Shown piece after piece: positions 18,013-25,936 of a stretch of 64,000 bases of DNA. Both the position numbers and the translations under genes were made by a program. The notes under the pieces were generated by a model. The model did not search any database and was not told the DNA's origin. It saw only the letters and a list, made by a program, of their open reading frames with translations. How positions within the stretch are numbered: the first letter of the stretch is position 1; each line of letters opens with the position of its first letter. The DNA is from an uncultured Flavobacteriaceae bacterium (GTDB lineage: Bacteria; Bacteroidota; Bacteroidia; Flavobacteriales; Flavobacteriaceae), in assembly GCA_947501845.1 (NCBI GenBank), contig CANMXP010000001.1, positions 434,001 through 498,000 on the forward strand. Reading direction: 5' to 3'.

Positions 18013-18347
18013 GTTATAGAATAAAAAGTAGAATTTGGATAGAATCTGATAACAACGTATTATTAGGTGAAGGACGTGTGCATTTATTGAAAGCTATACA
18101 AGAAACAGGCTCGCTTTCAAAAGCCGCAAAGTCACTTAACATATCTTATAAAAAAGCATGGCAGCTTTTAGACTCTGTAAATAAATCTGCTAAAAAGCCT
18201 GTAACCATTAATAATATTGGTGGTAAAGGTGGTGGCGGTGCTGAACTTACCGATTATGGCAAATTATTAGTCAAAGCCTTTGATGAAATTAATAAAAATT
18301 GTTGGGCCTTTTTGGACAAGCAATTGGAGAAAATTGAATTATTATAA
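18009..18347 (+). CDS. ModE-type winged-helix regulator without molybdate-binding domain
   Basis: A 112-residue protein matching the ModE N-terminal DNA-binding domain: LLKAIQETGSLSKAAKSLNISYKKAW is the helix-turn-helix and GGKGGGGAELTDYGKLLV the wing. The C-terminal TOBE/MOP molybdate-binding domains of full ModE are missing, as in many short ModE-like regulators. It overlaps the monooxygenase gene by 4 bp. It probably adjusts this operon or another Mo-dependent target. Its effector is unclear. An inverted-repeat-bounded element begins at its stop codon. Confidence 0.82.
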   Translation: MSYRIKSRIWIESDNNVLLGEGRVHLLKAIQETGSLSKAAKSLNISYKKAWQLLDSVNKSAKKPVTINNIGGKGGGGAELTDYGKLLVKAFDEINKNCWAFLDKQLEKIELL

Positions 18348-18781
18348 AAGTGACTAAAATACAAAGTACTTAAAATCTAAAAAGCCAAGATTATGGATAA
18401 TAAAGAATTTGCTAAAAAACTTGAATATAGAACACGGCAATTTGGAATATCAATTATCAAACTATCAAGCTTATTACCAAATACTATAGAAGGGAAAGTC
18501 ATAAGAAATCAAATTACTAAATCAGGTACTAGTATTGGAGCAAATTATAGAGAAGCAAATCGGTCGAGAAGTAAAAAAGATTTTAAAAACAAAATTAAAA
18601 TATCTGAAAGTGAAGCAAGCGAAACAGAATATTGGTTGGAAATTATTCATGATTTAAAATGGACTGAGTTAGATTCATTAAATCCTATAGAGAAAGAAGC
18701 AAAAGAACTTTTAGCACTTTTTACTTCCATTTCAAACAAACTTTAAACTACTTATAACTTTAAATATTTTAGAGCACTTTT
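18346..18781. repeat. Inverted-repeat-bounded cassette 1 around a four-helix-bundle ORF
   Basis: The left arm AAAAGTGACTAAAATA (18346-18361) is complementary, with one small mismatch/indel, to the right arm TATTTTAGAGCACTTTT (18765-18781). The enclosed 400 bp contain just the four-helix-bundle gene. The transcript would fold into a long stem with the ORF in the loop, the arrangement of intervening sequences in 23S rRNA genes. It starts exactly at the ModE-like stop codon. Confidence 0.6.
18393..18746 (+). CDS. Four-helix-bundle protein, S23/IVS family (copy 1)
   Basis: A 117-residue all-helical protein with the pattern of the S23-ribosomal/IVS-encoded four-helix-bundle family, including the central GTSIGANYREANRSRSKKDF segment and TEYWLEII. 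These proteins are encoded inside intervening sequences of 23S rRNA or as isolated ORFs; their function is unknown. Here it lies inside an inverted-repeat-bounded insertion in the molybdenum-cofactor operon, between modE-like and tauE-like genes. A paralogue lies at 22521-22886. Confidence 0.85.
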   Translation: MDNKEFAKKLEYRTRQFGISIIKLSSLLPNTIEGKVIRNQITKSGTSIGANYREANRSRSKKDFKNKIKISESEASETEYWLEIIHDLKWTELDSLNPIEKEAKELLALFTSISNKL

Positions 18782-18801
18782 TTAGACAATCTTAATTAAC
18801 A

Positions 18802-19542
18802 ATGCTACAAACAGAGAACATATATATCTTTCTAATCATACTACCAGTAGTATCCTTTCTGTATTCTAGTGTGGGGCATGGAGGAGCCAGTGGTTATTTG
18901 GCCCTTATGGCTTTGTTTTCCTTTACTCCAGAAAGTATGAAGCCTACTGCCCTATTGCTAAACCTATTTGTTGCTGGGATTTCGTTTTACTATTATTATA
19001 AGGAAGGCTTCTTTAACAAGGAGTTGTTTATATCGTTTGCAATGGCTTCTATACCGTTCGCTTTTATAGGTGGCATGATTGAAATAGATGCTTCGATATA
19101 CAAAAAGATATTAGCCGTTCTATTGATTTTTGCCATATTGAAAATGCTAAACGTTTTTGGTAAAGAAAGTCAATCCATCAGACAAATAAAGCTCTGGCAA
19201 GGACTCATAATTGGTAGCATTATTGGCTTTTTCTCAGGACTCATTGGCATTGGTGGTGGTATTATATTAACTCCTGTTATTTTGTTATTACACTGGGGAA
19301 AAATGAAAGAAGCTGCAGCAGTTTCTGCCTTATTTATTTGGGTAAATTCAGCATCAGGACTCATTGGACAATTAAGTAGCGGTGTACGACTTGAAAGCGC
19401 CTCTTTTTTATTAGTTGCTATTGCATTAATTGGAGGTGTTTTAGGTGGGTATTATGGCAGTAAAAAAATCAACAATAAGAATTTACAATATATTTTGGCC
19501 TTTGTCTTAATGATTGCCTGTGTTAAATTAATTTTCACCTAA
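18802..19542 (+). CDS. TauE/SafE-family membrane permease
   Basis: A 246-residue protein with about eight hydrophobic segments in two halves, each with the family pattern (YSSVGHGGASGYLALM in the first, FFSGLIGIGGGIILTPVI in the second). Members export sulfite, sulfoacetate or other small anions. It is one base upstream of mobA in the cofactor operon, so an oxyanion or sulfur-compound role connected with molybdenum enzymes is plausible but unproven. No modABC molybdate transporter was seen in the window. Confidence 0.85.
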   Translation: MLQTENIYIFLIILPVVSFLYSSVGHGGASGYLALMALFSFTPESMKPTALLLNLFVAGISFYYYYKEGFFNKELFISFAMASIPFAFIGGMIEIDASIYKKILAVLLIFAILKMLNVFGKESQSIRQIKLWQGLIIGSIIGFFSGLIGIGGGIILTPVILLLHWGKMKEAAAVSALFIWVNSASGLIGQLSSGVRLESASFLLVAIALIGGVLGGYYGSKKINNKNLQYILAFVLMIACVKLIFT

Positions 19543-20127
19543 ATGATAGACAAAAAAAACATAACAGGTATTATTCTGGCAGGAGGCAAAAGCTCCCGTA
19601 TGGGAACAGACAAGGGTTTTTTAACATTAAACAATAAACCTTTTGTTCAATATAGTATAGATGCTATAAAGCCACTGGTATCTGAAATTATCATTGTATC
19701 CGATAATCCAGATTACGACATTTTAGGCTATAAAAGAGTCTCAGACACTATAAAAGATGCAGGACCAGTTGCTGGAATCTGTTCTGGACTTAAGGTTTCT
19801 AATACAGATTATAATCTCATTTTAAGCTGTGATATTCCGCTAATTAAAACTGAGATATTAAAAAAACTAATTATAGGTGCTAATAACGCCTTTGATATTG
19901 TTCAAATAGAAAGCAATGGTAAAACGATGCCTTTAATAGCGCTTTATAAAAAGCAATGTTATGGTCTATTTAGTAATTTATTAAAAAAAGACGAGAGACG
20001 TTTACGTGTAGCTGTCAGCCAATGCCATATTAAAAACATTCCATTGGGCATTAATGATTATAACACTACCATGAACGTAAATACAAAAGAAGAATTAAAA
20101 CAATTAGAAGATGCTCATAACGATTAA
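19543..20127 (+). CDS. mobA: Molybdenum cofactor guanylyltransferase MobA
   Basis: A 194-residue nucleotidyltransferase with the GTP-binding start IILAGGKSSRMGTDKGFL and the later SCDIPL metal-binding motif. It converts Mo-molybdopterin to the guanine dinucleotide, needed for the bis-MGD enzymes NapA, NasC and the YdeP-like protein here. It overlaps moaD by 17 bp. Confidence 0.93.
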   Translation: MIDKKNITGIILAGGKSSRMGTDKGFLTLNNKPFVQYSIDAIKPLVSEIIIVSDNPDYDILGYKRVSDTIKDAGPVAGICSGLKVSNTDYNLILSCDIPLIKTEILKKLIIGANNAFDIVQIESNGKTMPLIALYKKQCYGLFSNLLKKDERRLRVAVSQCHIKNIPLGINDYNTTMNVNTKEELKQLEDAHND

Positions 20128-20344
20128 ATATTTTGGTCAAATAGCAGAAGTGACTCAAAAAGAAGAGGAGTCTTTAGAGTTCTCGGGGGCTCTGATTTCA
20201 GAGCTTTTAGAACAACTTTATAAAAAGTATGCCCTATTAGGCAATAAAGATTTTAAAGTTGCACAAAATCAGGAATTAGTGACTTTTGAGACTCCTGTTT
20301 CTGGAAATGAGATTGCGCTTTTACCACCTTTTGCAGGGGGATAA
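20111..20344 (+). CDS. moaD: Molybdopterin synthase sulfur carrier MoaD
   Basis: A 77-residue ubiquitin-like protein ending in LLPPFAGG; the terminal Gly-Gly is adenylylated by MoeB and thiocarboxylated before sulfur transfer to precursor Z by MoaE. It overlaps the mobA 3' end, giving tight translational coupling. The moeB and moaE genes follow after an inserted lipoprotein gene. Confidence 0.94.
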   Translation: MLITIKYFGQIAEVTQKEEESLEFSGALISELLEQLYKKYALLGNKDFKVAQNQELVTFETPVSGNEIALLPPFAGG

Positions 20345-20356
20345 ATATGAAATGAA

Positions 20357-20923
20357 ATGAAAAAATACTATTTCGTCATCTTAGTCATTGTCTTCAGTTG
20401 CGACACTAAAAAAAGCAAAACTAAAGAATACTCTAATTCGATAGATTCTATTGAAATGATTAGCAAAAAAGCTAAATCACAAGATTCTTTACTTATAATA
20501 AATGAGGAAAACCTTGACTGGACTCACCACAATTATTTTGAGTTTAAAAAATACAAAGAATATAAAATTAATGATACTATAAATATAGACTTAAATGGAA
20601 ACGGAGTATTTGAAAAAGTATTCTTTGACAATACAGATTGCCCCAAAATTATTTTTCAAGAAGATAATAAAGAATTATTTTCATTAGGATGTGGAAATAA
20701 ACCTAATAATGGATTTCATAGTGAAATTGGCTGGGTAGACCTTTGGTGCGTTGTTGCTGATAAAAAAGTTTGGGAAGTACTTTTTACTGAGAACGGTGAT
20801 ATAGACAAAGACACTATAATAGATTTAGATAGACCAAGCATATACATTGGAAAAGAAGAAGCTGGCGGAGGCATAATTACTTTTAAAAAAAACAAGCCTT
20901 ATTGGGTTCATCAATCTGATTAA
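20357..20923 (+). CDS. Hypothetical lipoprotein inserted in the cofactor operon
   Basis: A 188-residue protein with a short signal and lipobox VIVFSC (Cys about 15), followed by a lysine/serine-rich linker and a domain with tryptophans and a repeated Asp/Gly-rich segment (INIDLNGNGVFEKVFF), reminiscent of a calcium-binding or FG-GAP-like loop. No family was recognised. It separates moaD from moeB. Lower coding-like bias was not obvious. A role in molybdate or metal binding at the cell surface would be speculation. Confidence 0.7.
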   Translation: MKKYYFVILVIVFSCDTKKSKTKEYSNSIDSIEMISKKAKSQDSLLIINEENLDWTHHNYFEFKKYKEYKINDTINIDLNGNGVFEKVFFDNTDCPKIIFQEDNKELFSLGCGNKPNNGFHSEIGWVDLWCVVADKKVWEVLFTENGDIDKDTIIDLDRPSIYIGKEEAGGGIITFKKNKPYWVHQSD

Positions 20924-20939
20924 AATATAAGTATTTAAT

Positions 20940-22034
20940 ATGAGATACAACAGACATATTATCCTATCCGAAATCGGACAAGAAGGTCAAGACAAGATTT
21001 CAAAAGCTAAAGTATTGGTTATTGGTGCTGGTGGCCTAGGCTGCCCTGTTTTGCAATACCTTACTGCTGCTGGTATTGGTACACTTGGTATTATAGATTT
21101 TGATGTGGTAGAACTATCAAATTTGCAACGCCAAGTATTATTTGGCGCATCTTCATTAGGAGAAAATAAAGTAATTGCAGCAAAAAAACGCTTAGAAGAT
21201 TTAAACGATTGTATTTCAATTGTAGCATACCCTGAAAAACTAACACATAAAAACGCTATCGACCTATTCAACCAATATGATATCATCGTTGATGGCTCCG
21301 ATAATTTTGCAACGCGCTACTTGGTCAATGATGCTTCTGTAATAACCAACAAACCACTGGTTTTTGGGGCTATTTATAAGTTTGAAGGACAGGTCACTGT
21401 ATTTAATTACAATAACGGTCCCAGTTATCGTTGTTTATTTCCAACACAACCAGCAAAAGGAGCGGTACCCAATTGTTCCGAAATTGGAGTTCTAGGGGTT
21501 TTGCCTGGTATTATTGGAAATATGCAAGCCAATGAAGTTTTAAAAATTATATTAGGTATTGGCAAAACACTTTCTGGGGAACTACTTTGTTACAATGCTT
21601 TAAATAGCCAAACCATCAAACTAAACATCAACAGGTCGGAGACAGAAATTGAAACCATTTTAAGTAAAAAAGAGCATTTTCATACCTATCATGTAGAAGA
21701 ACTTTGTGAAGTGGACAACAACACTATTTCAATAAAAGAAGTTACCAACCAAGGTAATATTCAAGTTATTGATGTCCGTGAATCCCATGAAACCCCAAAA
21801 ATTGGAAGTTTAGAGGTTACATCTATTCCGTTAAGCACATTAGAATCTCAATTAGAAAAGATTGATTCAGAAAAGAAAAAAGTAATTTTTTGCCAATCTG
21901 GAATTCGAAGCAAACGAGCCGTCTCCATATTAAATGCATTTAAAATAACTAATTGTTATAGCATCATTGAAGGCGCTCCAGAAATAGAATCATATTTAAA
22001 AAAACAACATAAAACATTATCAAATGGCAGATAA
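20940..22034 (+). CDS. moeB: Molybdopterin-synthase adenylyltransferase MoeB with rhodanese domain
   Basis: A 364-residue ThiF/HesA-type protein. The N-terminal domain has GAGGLGCPVLQYLTAAG and the FDVVELSNLQRQ motif for adenylylation of the MoaD C-terminus, then NCSEIGVLGVLPG with a conserved cysteine. The C-terminal third (about 270-355) is a rhodanese domain with the active-site loop FCQSGIRS. This MoeB-rhodanese (MoeZ-type) fusion can both activate MoaD and supply sulfur. It overlaps moaE by 11 bp. Confidence 0.93.
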   Translation: MRYNRHIILSEIGQEGQDKISKAKVLVIGAGGLGCPVLQYLTAAGIGTLGIIDFDVVELSNLQRQVLFGASSLGENKVIAAKKRLEDLNDCISIVAYPEKLTHKNAIDLFNQYDIIVDGSDNFATRYLVNDASVITNKPLVFGAIYKFEGQVTVFNYNNGPSYRCLFPTQPAKGAVPNCSEIGVLGVLPGIIGNMQANEVLKIILGIGKTLSGELLCYNALNSQTIKLNINRSETEIETILSKKEHFHTYHVEELCEVDNNTISIKEVTNQGNIQVIDVRESHETPKIGSLEVTSIPLSTLESQLEKIDSEKKKVIFCQSGIRSKRAVSILNAFKITNCYSIIEGAPEIESYLKKQHKTLSNGR

Positions 22035-22467
22035 AAAAATAAAAAATGTATTTAGACAAGGCGCTATTTCTTCAGGATTTATAGGAGAATCAATACATAA
22101 ACATCAAACCAAAACAAGTATTGGCGCTCATAATATTTTCTTAGGACAAGTAAGAGCAGATGTTATTGATGATAAAACGGTAACGGCCATAGAGTATACA
22201 GCTTATGAGGATATGGCTAATGCTAAATTTCATGACATCAGAGAAGCTGCTTTTGAAAAATTCGAATTAACCTGTATGCACATTTATCATAGTTTAGGAA
22301 CCGTAAAAGCTGGAGAAATCTGTTTATTTGTATTTGTATCCTCTCCAAGACGTAAAGTCGTTTTTGAAGCTTTAGAGTTTATTGTAGAAGCCATAAAAGC
22401 TGATGTACCTGTGTTTGGGAAAGAAATTTTTGAGGATGAATCTCATCAATGGAAGAAAAACACCTAA
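22024..22467 (+). CDS. moaE: Molybdopterin synthase catalytic subunit MoaE
   Basis: A 147-residue protein with GAHNIFLGQVR, the FVSSPRRKVVFEA segment and KADVPVFGKEIFED, where the conserved lysines accept sulfur from MoaD thiocarboxylate. It overlaps the moeB end by 11 bp and is followed by an inverted-repeat-bounded four-helix-bundle insertion before moaCB. Confidence 0.94.
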   Translation: MADKKIKNVFRQGAISSGFIGESIHKHQTKTSIGAHNIFLGQVRADVIDDKTVTAIEYTAYEDMANAKFHDIREAAFEKFELTCMHIYHSLGTVKAGEICLFVFVSSPRRKVVFEALEFIVEAIKADVPVFGKEIFEDESHQWKKNT

Positions 22468-22476
22468 AATTTGGTT

Positions 22477-22892
22477 AATTGTTTAATTGTATAACTGTTT
22501 AATTATAAATAGAAATAAATATGGCGTATACATTTTCATTCGAAAAACTAAATGTCTGGGTTGACTCAAAAGAATTAGTAAAGTTAATTTACTTAACTAC
22601 TAAAAAGTTCCCATCTGAAGAAAAATTTGGATTAATAAACCAATTAAGAAGAGCATCAGTATCTATAGCTTCGAATATAGCAGAAGGCACTTCAAGAAAT
22701 ACAAACAAGGACAAAGCGCATTTCACCACTATTGCCTTCAGTTCACTAATGGAAGTTTTAAACCAAATTATTATTTCAAAAGAATTAGATTTTATTGACG
22801 AAAACAATTATTTAACTATCAGAGCAGAAATTGAAAAAATTTCCAACAAGCTTAATGCATTACGAAAATCACAACTCAACAATTAAACAATT
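22477..22892. repeat. Inverted-repeat-bounded cassette 2 around a four-helix-bundle ORF
   Basis: The left arm AATTGTTTAATTGT (22477-22490) and right arm ACAATTAAACAATT (22879-22892) are a perfect 14-bp inverted repeat, extendable by GTT with one bulge. They enclose only the second four-helix-bundle ORF, whose stop codon lies inside the right arm. The arm sequence differs from cassette 1, so the shared feature is the stem-with-ORF architecture rather than one repeat family. Confidence 0.65.
22521..22886 (+). CDS. Four-helix-bundle protein, S23/IVS family (copy 2)
   Basis: A 121-residue helical protein with the family core [17 protein letters not shown] and [16 protein letters not shown]. It is only distantly related to copy 1 at 18393-18746, so this is not a recent tandem duplication. 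It sits between moaE and moaCB inside an inverted-repeat-bounded segment. Its function is unknown. Confidence 0.85.
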   Translation: MAYTFSFEKLNVWVDSKELVKLIYLTTKKFPSEEKFGLINQLRRASVSIASNIAEGTSRNTNKDKAHFTTIAFSSLMEVLNQIIISKELDFIDENNYLTIRAEIEKISNKLNALRKSQLNN

Positions 22893-22909
22893 CAACGAAT
22901 CAACATAAC

Positions 22910-23821
22910 ATGGTCGATATCACACATAAAAACACCACATTAAGAACCGCAATTGCTCAGGCTATTGTTAAGGTTAGTAAGCCAGAAACTATTACAGCCA
23001 TTCAGAATGACACGGTTCCGAAAGGTAATGTATTTGCTATGAGTAAAGCTGCTGGACTATTAGGCGTAAAACGCACCCCTGATATTTTACCAGATTGTCA
23101 CCCCTTACCTATCGAATTTACAGGAGTTGAATATGAAATAAACGGGTTGGAAATCACCGTTTTATTTACTGTTAAAACTATATATAAAACGGGCGTTGAA
23201 GTTGAAGCTATGCATGGAGCGAGCGTTGTCGCATTAAATATGTACGACATGTTAAAACCTATTGACAAAGGCATCGAAATACATGCTATAAAATTGCTCA
23301 ATAAAAAGGGCGGAAAGTCTGATTTTAGAGACCGTTTTAGAAAAGATTTAAAAGCGGCTGTCATTGTTTGTTCCGATACCATTTCCGCAGGACATAAAGA
23401 AGATAAAGCAGGCAAAGCCATTATAAAAAAATTAGAGGATAGCGATGTGAAAATTGAAGATTATATCATTATTCCTGACGAAAAAGAAATCATTCAGGAA
23501 AAAGCTAAAAGCTATCAGGAGCAAGGTCTTGATTTAATTATTTATACTGGTGGAACGGGGCTTTCGGTTAGAGATATTACTCCAGAAGCTCTAATACCTC
23601 TTTTAGATAGAAGAATTCCTGGAATTGAAGAGGCTATTCGCAACTACGGACAGGACAGGACACCTTTCTCTATGCTATCCAGAAGTGTTGCTGGAACTAT
23701 GGATAACACATTGATATTGGCTTTACCAGGTTCTACCAATGGCGCTAAAGAATCTATGGATGCTATATTTCCATCGGTACTACATATTTTTAGAATATTA
23801 AAAGGTGCAAGACACGATTAA
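22910..23821 (+). CDS. moaCB: Bifunctional MoaC-MoaB fusion
   Basis: A 303-residue fusion. Residues 1-150 are MoaC (cyclic pyranopterin monophosphate synthase) with [21 protein letters not shown] and [19 protein letters not shown]. Residues 155-303 are MoaB/MogA (molybdopterin adenylyltransferase) with [29 protein letters not shown] and [12 protein letters not shown]. The fusion joins the step after MoaA with the adenylylation step before MoeA. It is a known arrangement in Bacteroidota. Confidence 0.93.
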   Translation: MVDITHKNTTLRTAIAQAIVKVSKPETITAIQNDTVPKGNVFAMSKAAGLLGVKRTPDILPDCHPLPIEFTGVEYEINGLEITVLFTVKTIYKTGVEVEAMHGASVVALNMYDMLKPIDKGIEIHAIKLLNKKGGKSDFRDRFRKDLKAAVIVCSDTISAGHKEDKAGKAIIKKLEDSDVKIEDYIIIPDEKEIIQEKAKSYQEQGLDLIIYTGGTGLSVRDITPEALIPLLDRRIPGIEEAIRNYGQDRTPFSMLSRSVAGTMDNTLILALPGSTNGAKESMDAIFPSVLHIFRILKGARHD

Positions 23822-23873
23822 AAAGAATTTTAGACCTACAAGGGTCTAGTCAAAAATCAACTAAGTTTCACTA

Positions 23874-24881
23874 ATGACTAAACATAAAAGCATATTAAAG
23901 GACACCCATGGTAGAGACCACGCGTATTTACGGATCTCTTTAATAGAGCGATGCAATTTACGTTGTACCTATTGTATGCCCGAAGAAGGCGTTAAATTAT
24001 CCCCTAAAAGTCATTTAATGACTTATGAGGAAATTTACGATATAGCAAAAACCTTTGTAGATCATGGTGTTACCAAGATTCGATTAACTGGCGGTGAGCC
24101 TTTAATTAGAAAAGATATCCCTATTATTTTAGAAAAATTGGCATCACTTCCTGTAGAACTCTCTATAACATCTAATGCAGTCATCATCGATAAGTTTATC
24201 GAAGTTTTAAAAGCAAATGGCGTTAATAAAATTAATGTAAGTTTAGACTCTTTGGACGAAGGCAAGTTTAAACACATTACCAGAAGGCACGAATTTAAAA
24301 AAGTTTATGACAACATTTTGCTATTGGTAAAAGAAGGCTTTAAAGTAAAGGTAAATGCTGTTTTAATGAAAGGCTTTAATGATAATGAAATTATAGACTT
24401 TATCAATTTCACTAAAGACCTGCCCATTTCTATTCGTTTTATAGAGTTCATGCCTTTTGATGGCAATAAATGGGATATGAGCAAAATGGTATCCTATGCT
24501 GAAGTAATGAATTATGTAAATGATACATTTGCTGAAGATAAAGTAGAAAGGTTACAAGACGCACCAAACGACACTTCAAAAAACTATAAAATAAAAGGTT
24601 ACAAAGGATCTTTTGCTATTATTAGCTCTGTTACCAATCCGTTTTGTGATTCTTGTAACAGACTTCGTTTAACTGCTAATGGCCAGCTAAAAAACTGCTT
24701 ATTCTCTTCAACAGAATCCGATTTACTGACCATCCTTCGAGAAGGAAACCCCATAGAACCCATTATTCAAAAAGCAGTACAGGCCAAATTTAAAGTTCGC
24801 GGAGGTATGGATACTTTAAAAAAACTACAAGAACCTAAATTACACAATAACAATAGAAGCATGATTACTATAGGCGGATAA
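23874..24881 (+). CDS. moaA: GTP 3',8-cyclase MoaA (radical SAM)
   Basis: A 335-residue enzyme. The N-terminal cluster CNLRCTYCMPEEG is the radical-SAM [4Fe-4S] motif, and NPFCDSCNRLRLT plus NCLFS forms the second, substrate-binding cluster. The protein ends in the catalytic Gly-Gly tail (ITIGG). It makes 3',8-cyclo-H2-GTP, the first committed step. It is the last gene of the operon and is followed by a weak terminator-like hairpin. Confidence 0.96.
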   Translation: MTKHKSILKDTHGRDHAYLRISLIERCNLRCTYCMPEEGVKLSPKSHLMTYEEIYDIAKTFVDHGVTKIRLTGGEPLIRKDIPIILEKLASLPVELSITSNAVIIDKFIEVLKANGVNKINVSLDSLDEGKFKHITRRHEFKKVYDNILLLVKEGFKVKVNAVLMKGFNDNEIIDFINFTKDLPISIRFIEFMPFDGNKWDMSKMVSYAEVMNYVNDTFAEDKVERLQDAPNDTSKNYKIKGYKGSFAIISSVTNPFCDSCNRLRLTANGQLKNCLFSSTESDLLTILREGNPIEPIIQKAVQAKFKVRGGMDTLKKLQEPKLHNNNRSMITIGG

Positions 24882-24886
24882 AAAAA

Positions 24887-24912
24887 AGCAGCCCCATATT
24901 GAGTACTGCCTT
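24887..24912. terminator. Possible bidirectional terminator between moaA and GT2
   Basis: An A run, then AAGCAG (24887-24892 region) facing CTGCCTTT (24906-24912) across a 14-nt loop; the stem is short and has a bulge. It lies between two convergent genes. The support is modest. Confidence 0.4.
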
Positions 24913-24936
24913 TAAATCAAACAAAATAATATGAGG

Positions 24937-25761
24937 TTAAGCTGCTATTTCTATATTCGAACCATTAATCACATTAACGTTATCTAAGGTTATTACTTTA
25001 CCAGTTTCAAGCGTAGAAGTAAACACTGATAGAATAGTATAAGAAAACCAAATACTCATTAACATATAAGGAATTTGTAAAGCGTCTTTCATTCCTAATT
25101 TAGAGTCATCAACATGTACCCATCTATCTAAAGGTTGCTCGTACATTCTGTTCATAATATCTTTTGAACCAAAGTATTTTTTAAGTCTTAAAAATATCTC
25201 AACATCAAATAACCATCTTGTTAAAAATGCCTGATTATATGCCACTGGAATAATATTGCGCCTAAAAACTTTGGCACCACACTGTGTATCTTCGATTGGC
25301 AAACCTAAAATTAAGAATACGATCATTTTAACCATTTTTGAAAATATATTTCTAAACACATTTCTTTCAATTTGCCCTTCTCCTTTTCCCCTTGAACCAT
25401 AAACCAATGATAAATTATCATTCTTATGTAACGTATCTACCAACTTTTTTAAGTCGTTAAAGTCGGTAGATAAATCTGCATCAATAAATCCAATATAATC
25501 TACATCTTGTCTATTGAATAAATAACGCGCACCAGACCTAACTGCTGCTGCTTTACCTGCATTCTTTTTTACATCTACAATACTTACTCTAGTTTGAGTT
25601 TGCTTTTGAATATCTTGCAATACCTGTAATGTATTGTCTTTACTTCCATCATTTACAAAACATAAATGATATTGACTGTGTGATTTAATAAATGTAACAA
25701 AAGCATTAACGTCTAATCTTTTCTCTTCGTTGTAGCACGGTATAATAATTCCTGTTTTCAT
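24937..25761 (-). CDS. Family 2 glycosyltransferase, polyprenyl-phosphate sugar synthase type
   Basis: A 274-residue GT-A enzyme with PCYNEEKRLD, FVNDGSKDNT, the metal-binding GFIDADLSTD and the DTQCGAKVFRR segment common to dolichyl/polyprenyl-phosphate glucosyl- or mannosyltransferases. A short hydrophobic stretch near 155-170 and a C-terminal one could contact the membrane. It probably charges a lipid carrier with a sugar used by the GT-C-like protein encoded divergently. Its promoter has a LytTR-type site with a perfect -7 box TACTTTTG. Confidence 0.85.
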   Translation of the reverse strand: MKTGIIIPCYNEEKRLDVNAFVTFIKSHSQYHLCFVNDGSKDNTLQVLQDIQKQTQTRVSIVDVKKNAGKAAAVRSGARYLFNRQDVDYIGFIDADLSTDFNDLKKLVDTLHKNDNLSLVYGSRGKGEGQIERNVFRNIFSKMVKMIVFLILGLPIEDTQCGAKVFRRNIIPVAYNQAFLTRWLFDVEIFLRLKKYFGSKDIMNRMYEQPLDRWVHVDDSKLGMKDALQIPYMLMSIWFSYTILSVFTSTLETGKVITLDNVNVINGSNIEIAA

Positions 25762-25786
25762 GATAAATTTGTTTTGATTTCTTAGT

Positions 25787-25876
25787 CAAAAGTAGCTGCG
25801 ATTGACGTCTTTTCGGGGTGTAATTCGTTGGTTGGAAACGTTGTATAGACGAATGAAAATGTTACTTCGATAAATA
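25787..25876 (-). promoter_or_regulatory. 21-bp-phased direct-repeat site A with -7 box (GT2 promoter)
   Basis: Three half-sites spaced 21 bp: ATTCGTTGGTTG (25823), TATAGACGAATG (25844) and CTTCGATAAATA (25865). On the minus strand a perfect -7 element TACTTTTG is at 25787-25794, 50 bp from the strong half. The spacing fits LytTR regulators, which bind two 9-bp repeats about 12 bp apart. It may also serve the divergent gene at 25937. Confidence 0.65.
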
Positions 25877-25936
25877 CCACTCGCCGATACAAAACTTTGT
25901 TATATCTTTAATTCGTAGAAAAGAGCTTACATTTTA

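Noticed and set aside
22477-22892. Insertion-sequence transposase in the cassettes
   Set aside because: No transposase or integrase motif is present; both cassettes contain just a four-helix-bundle ORF.
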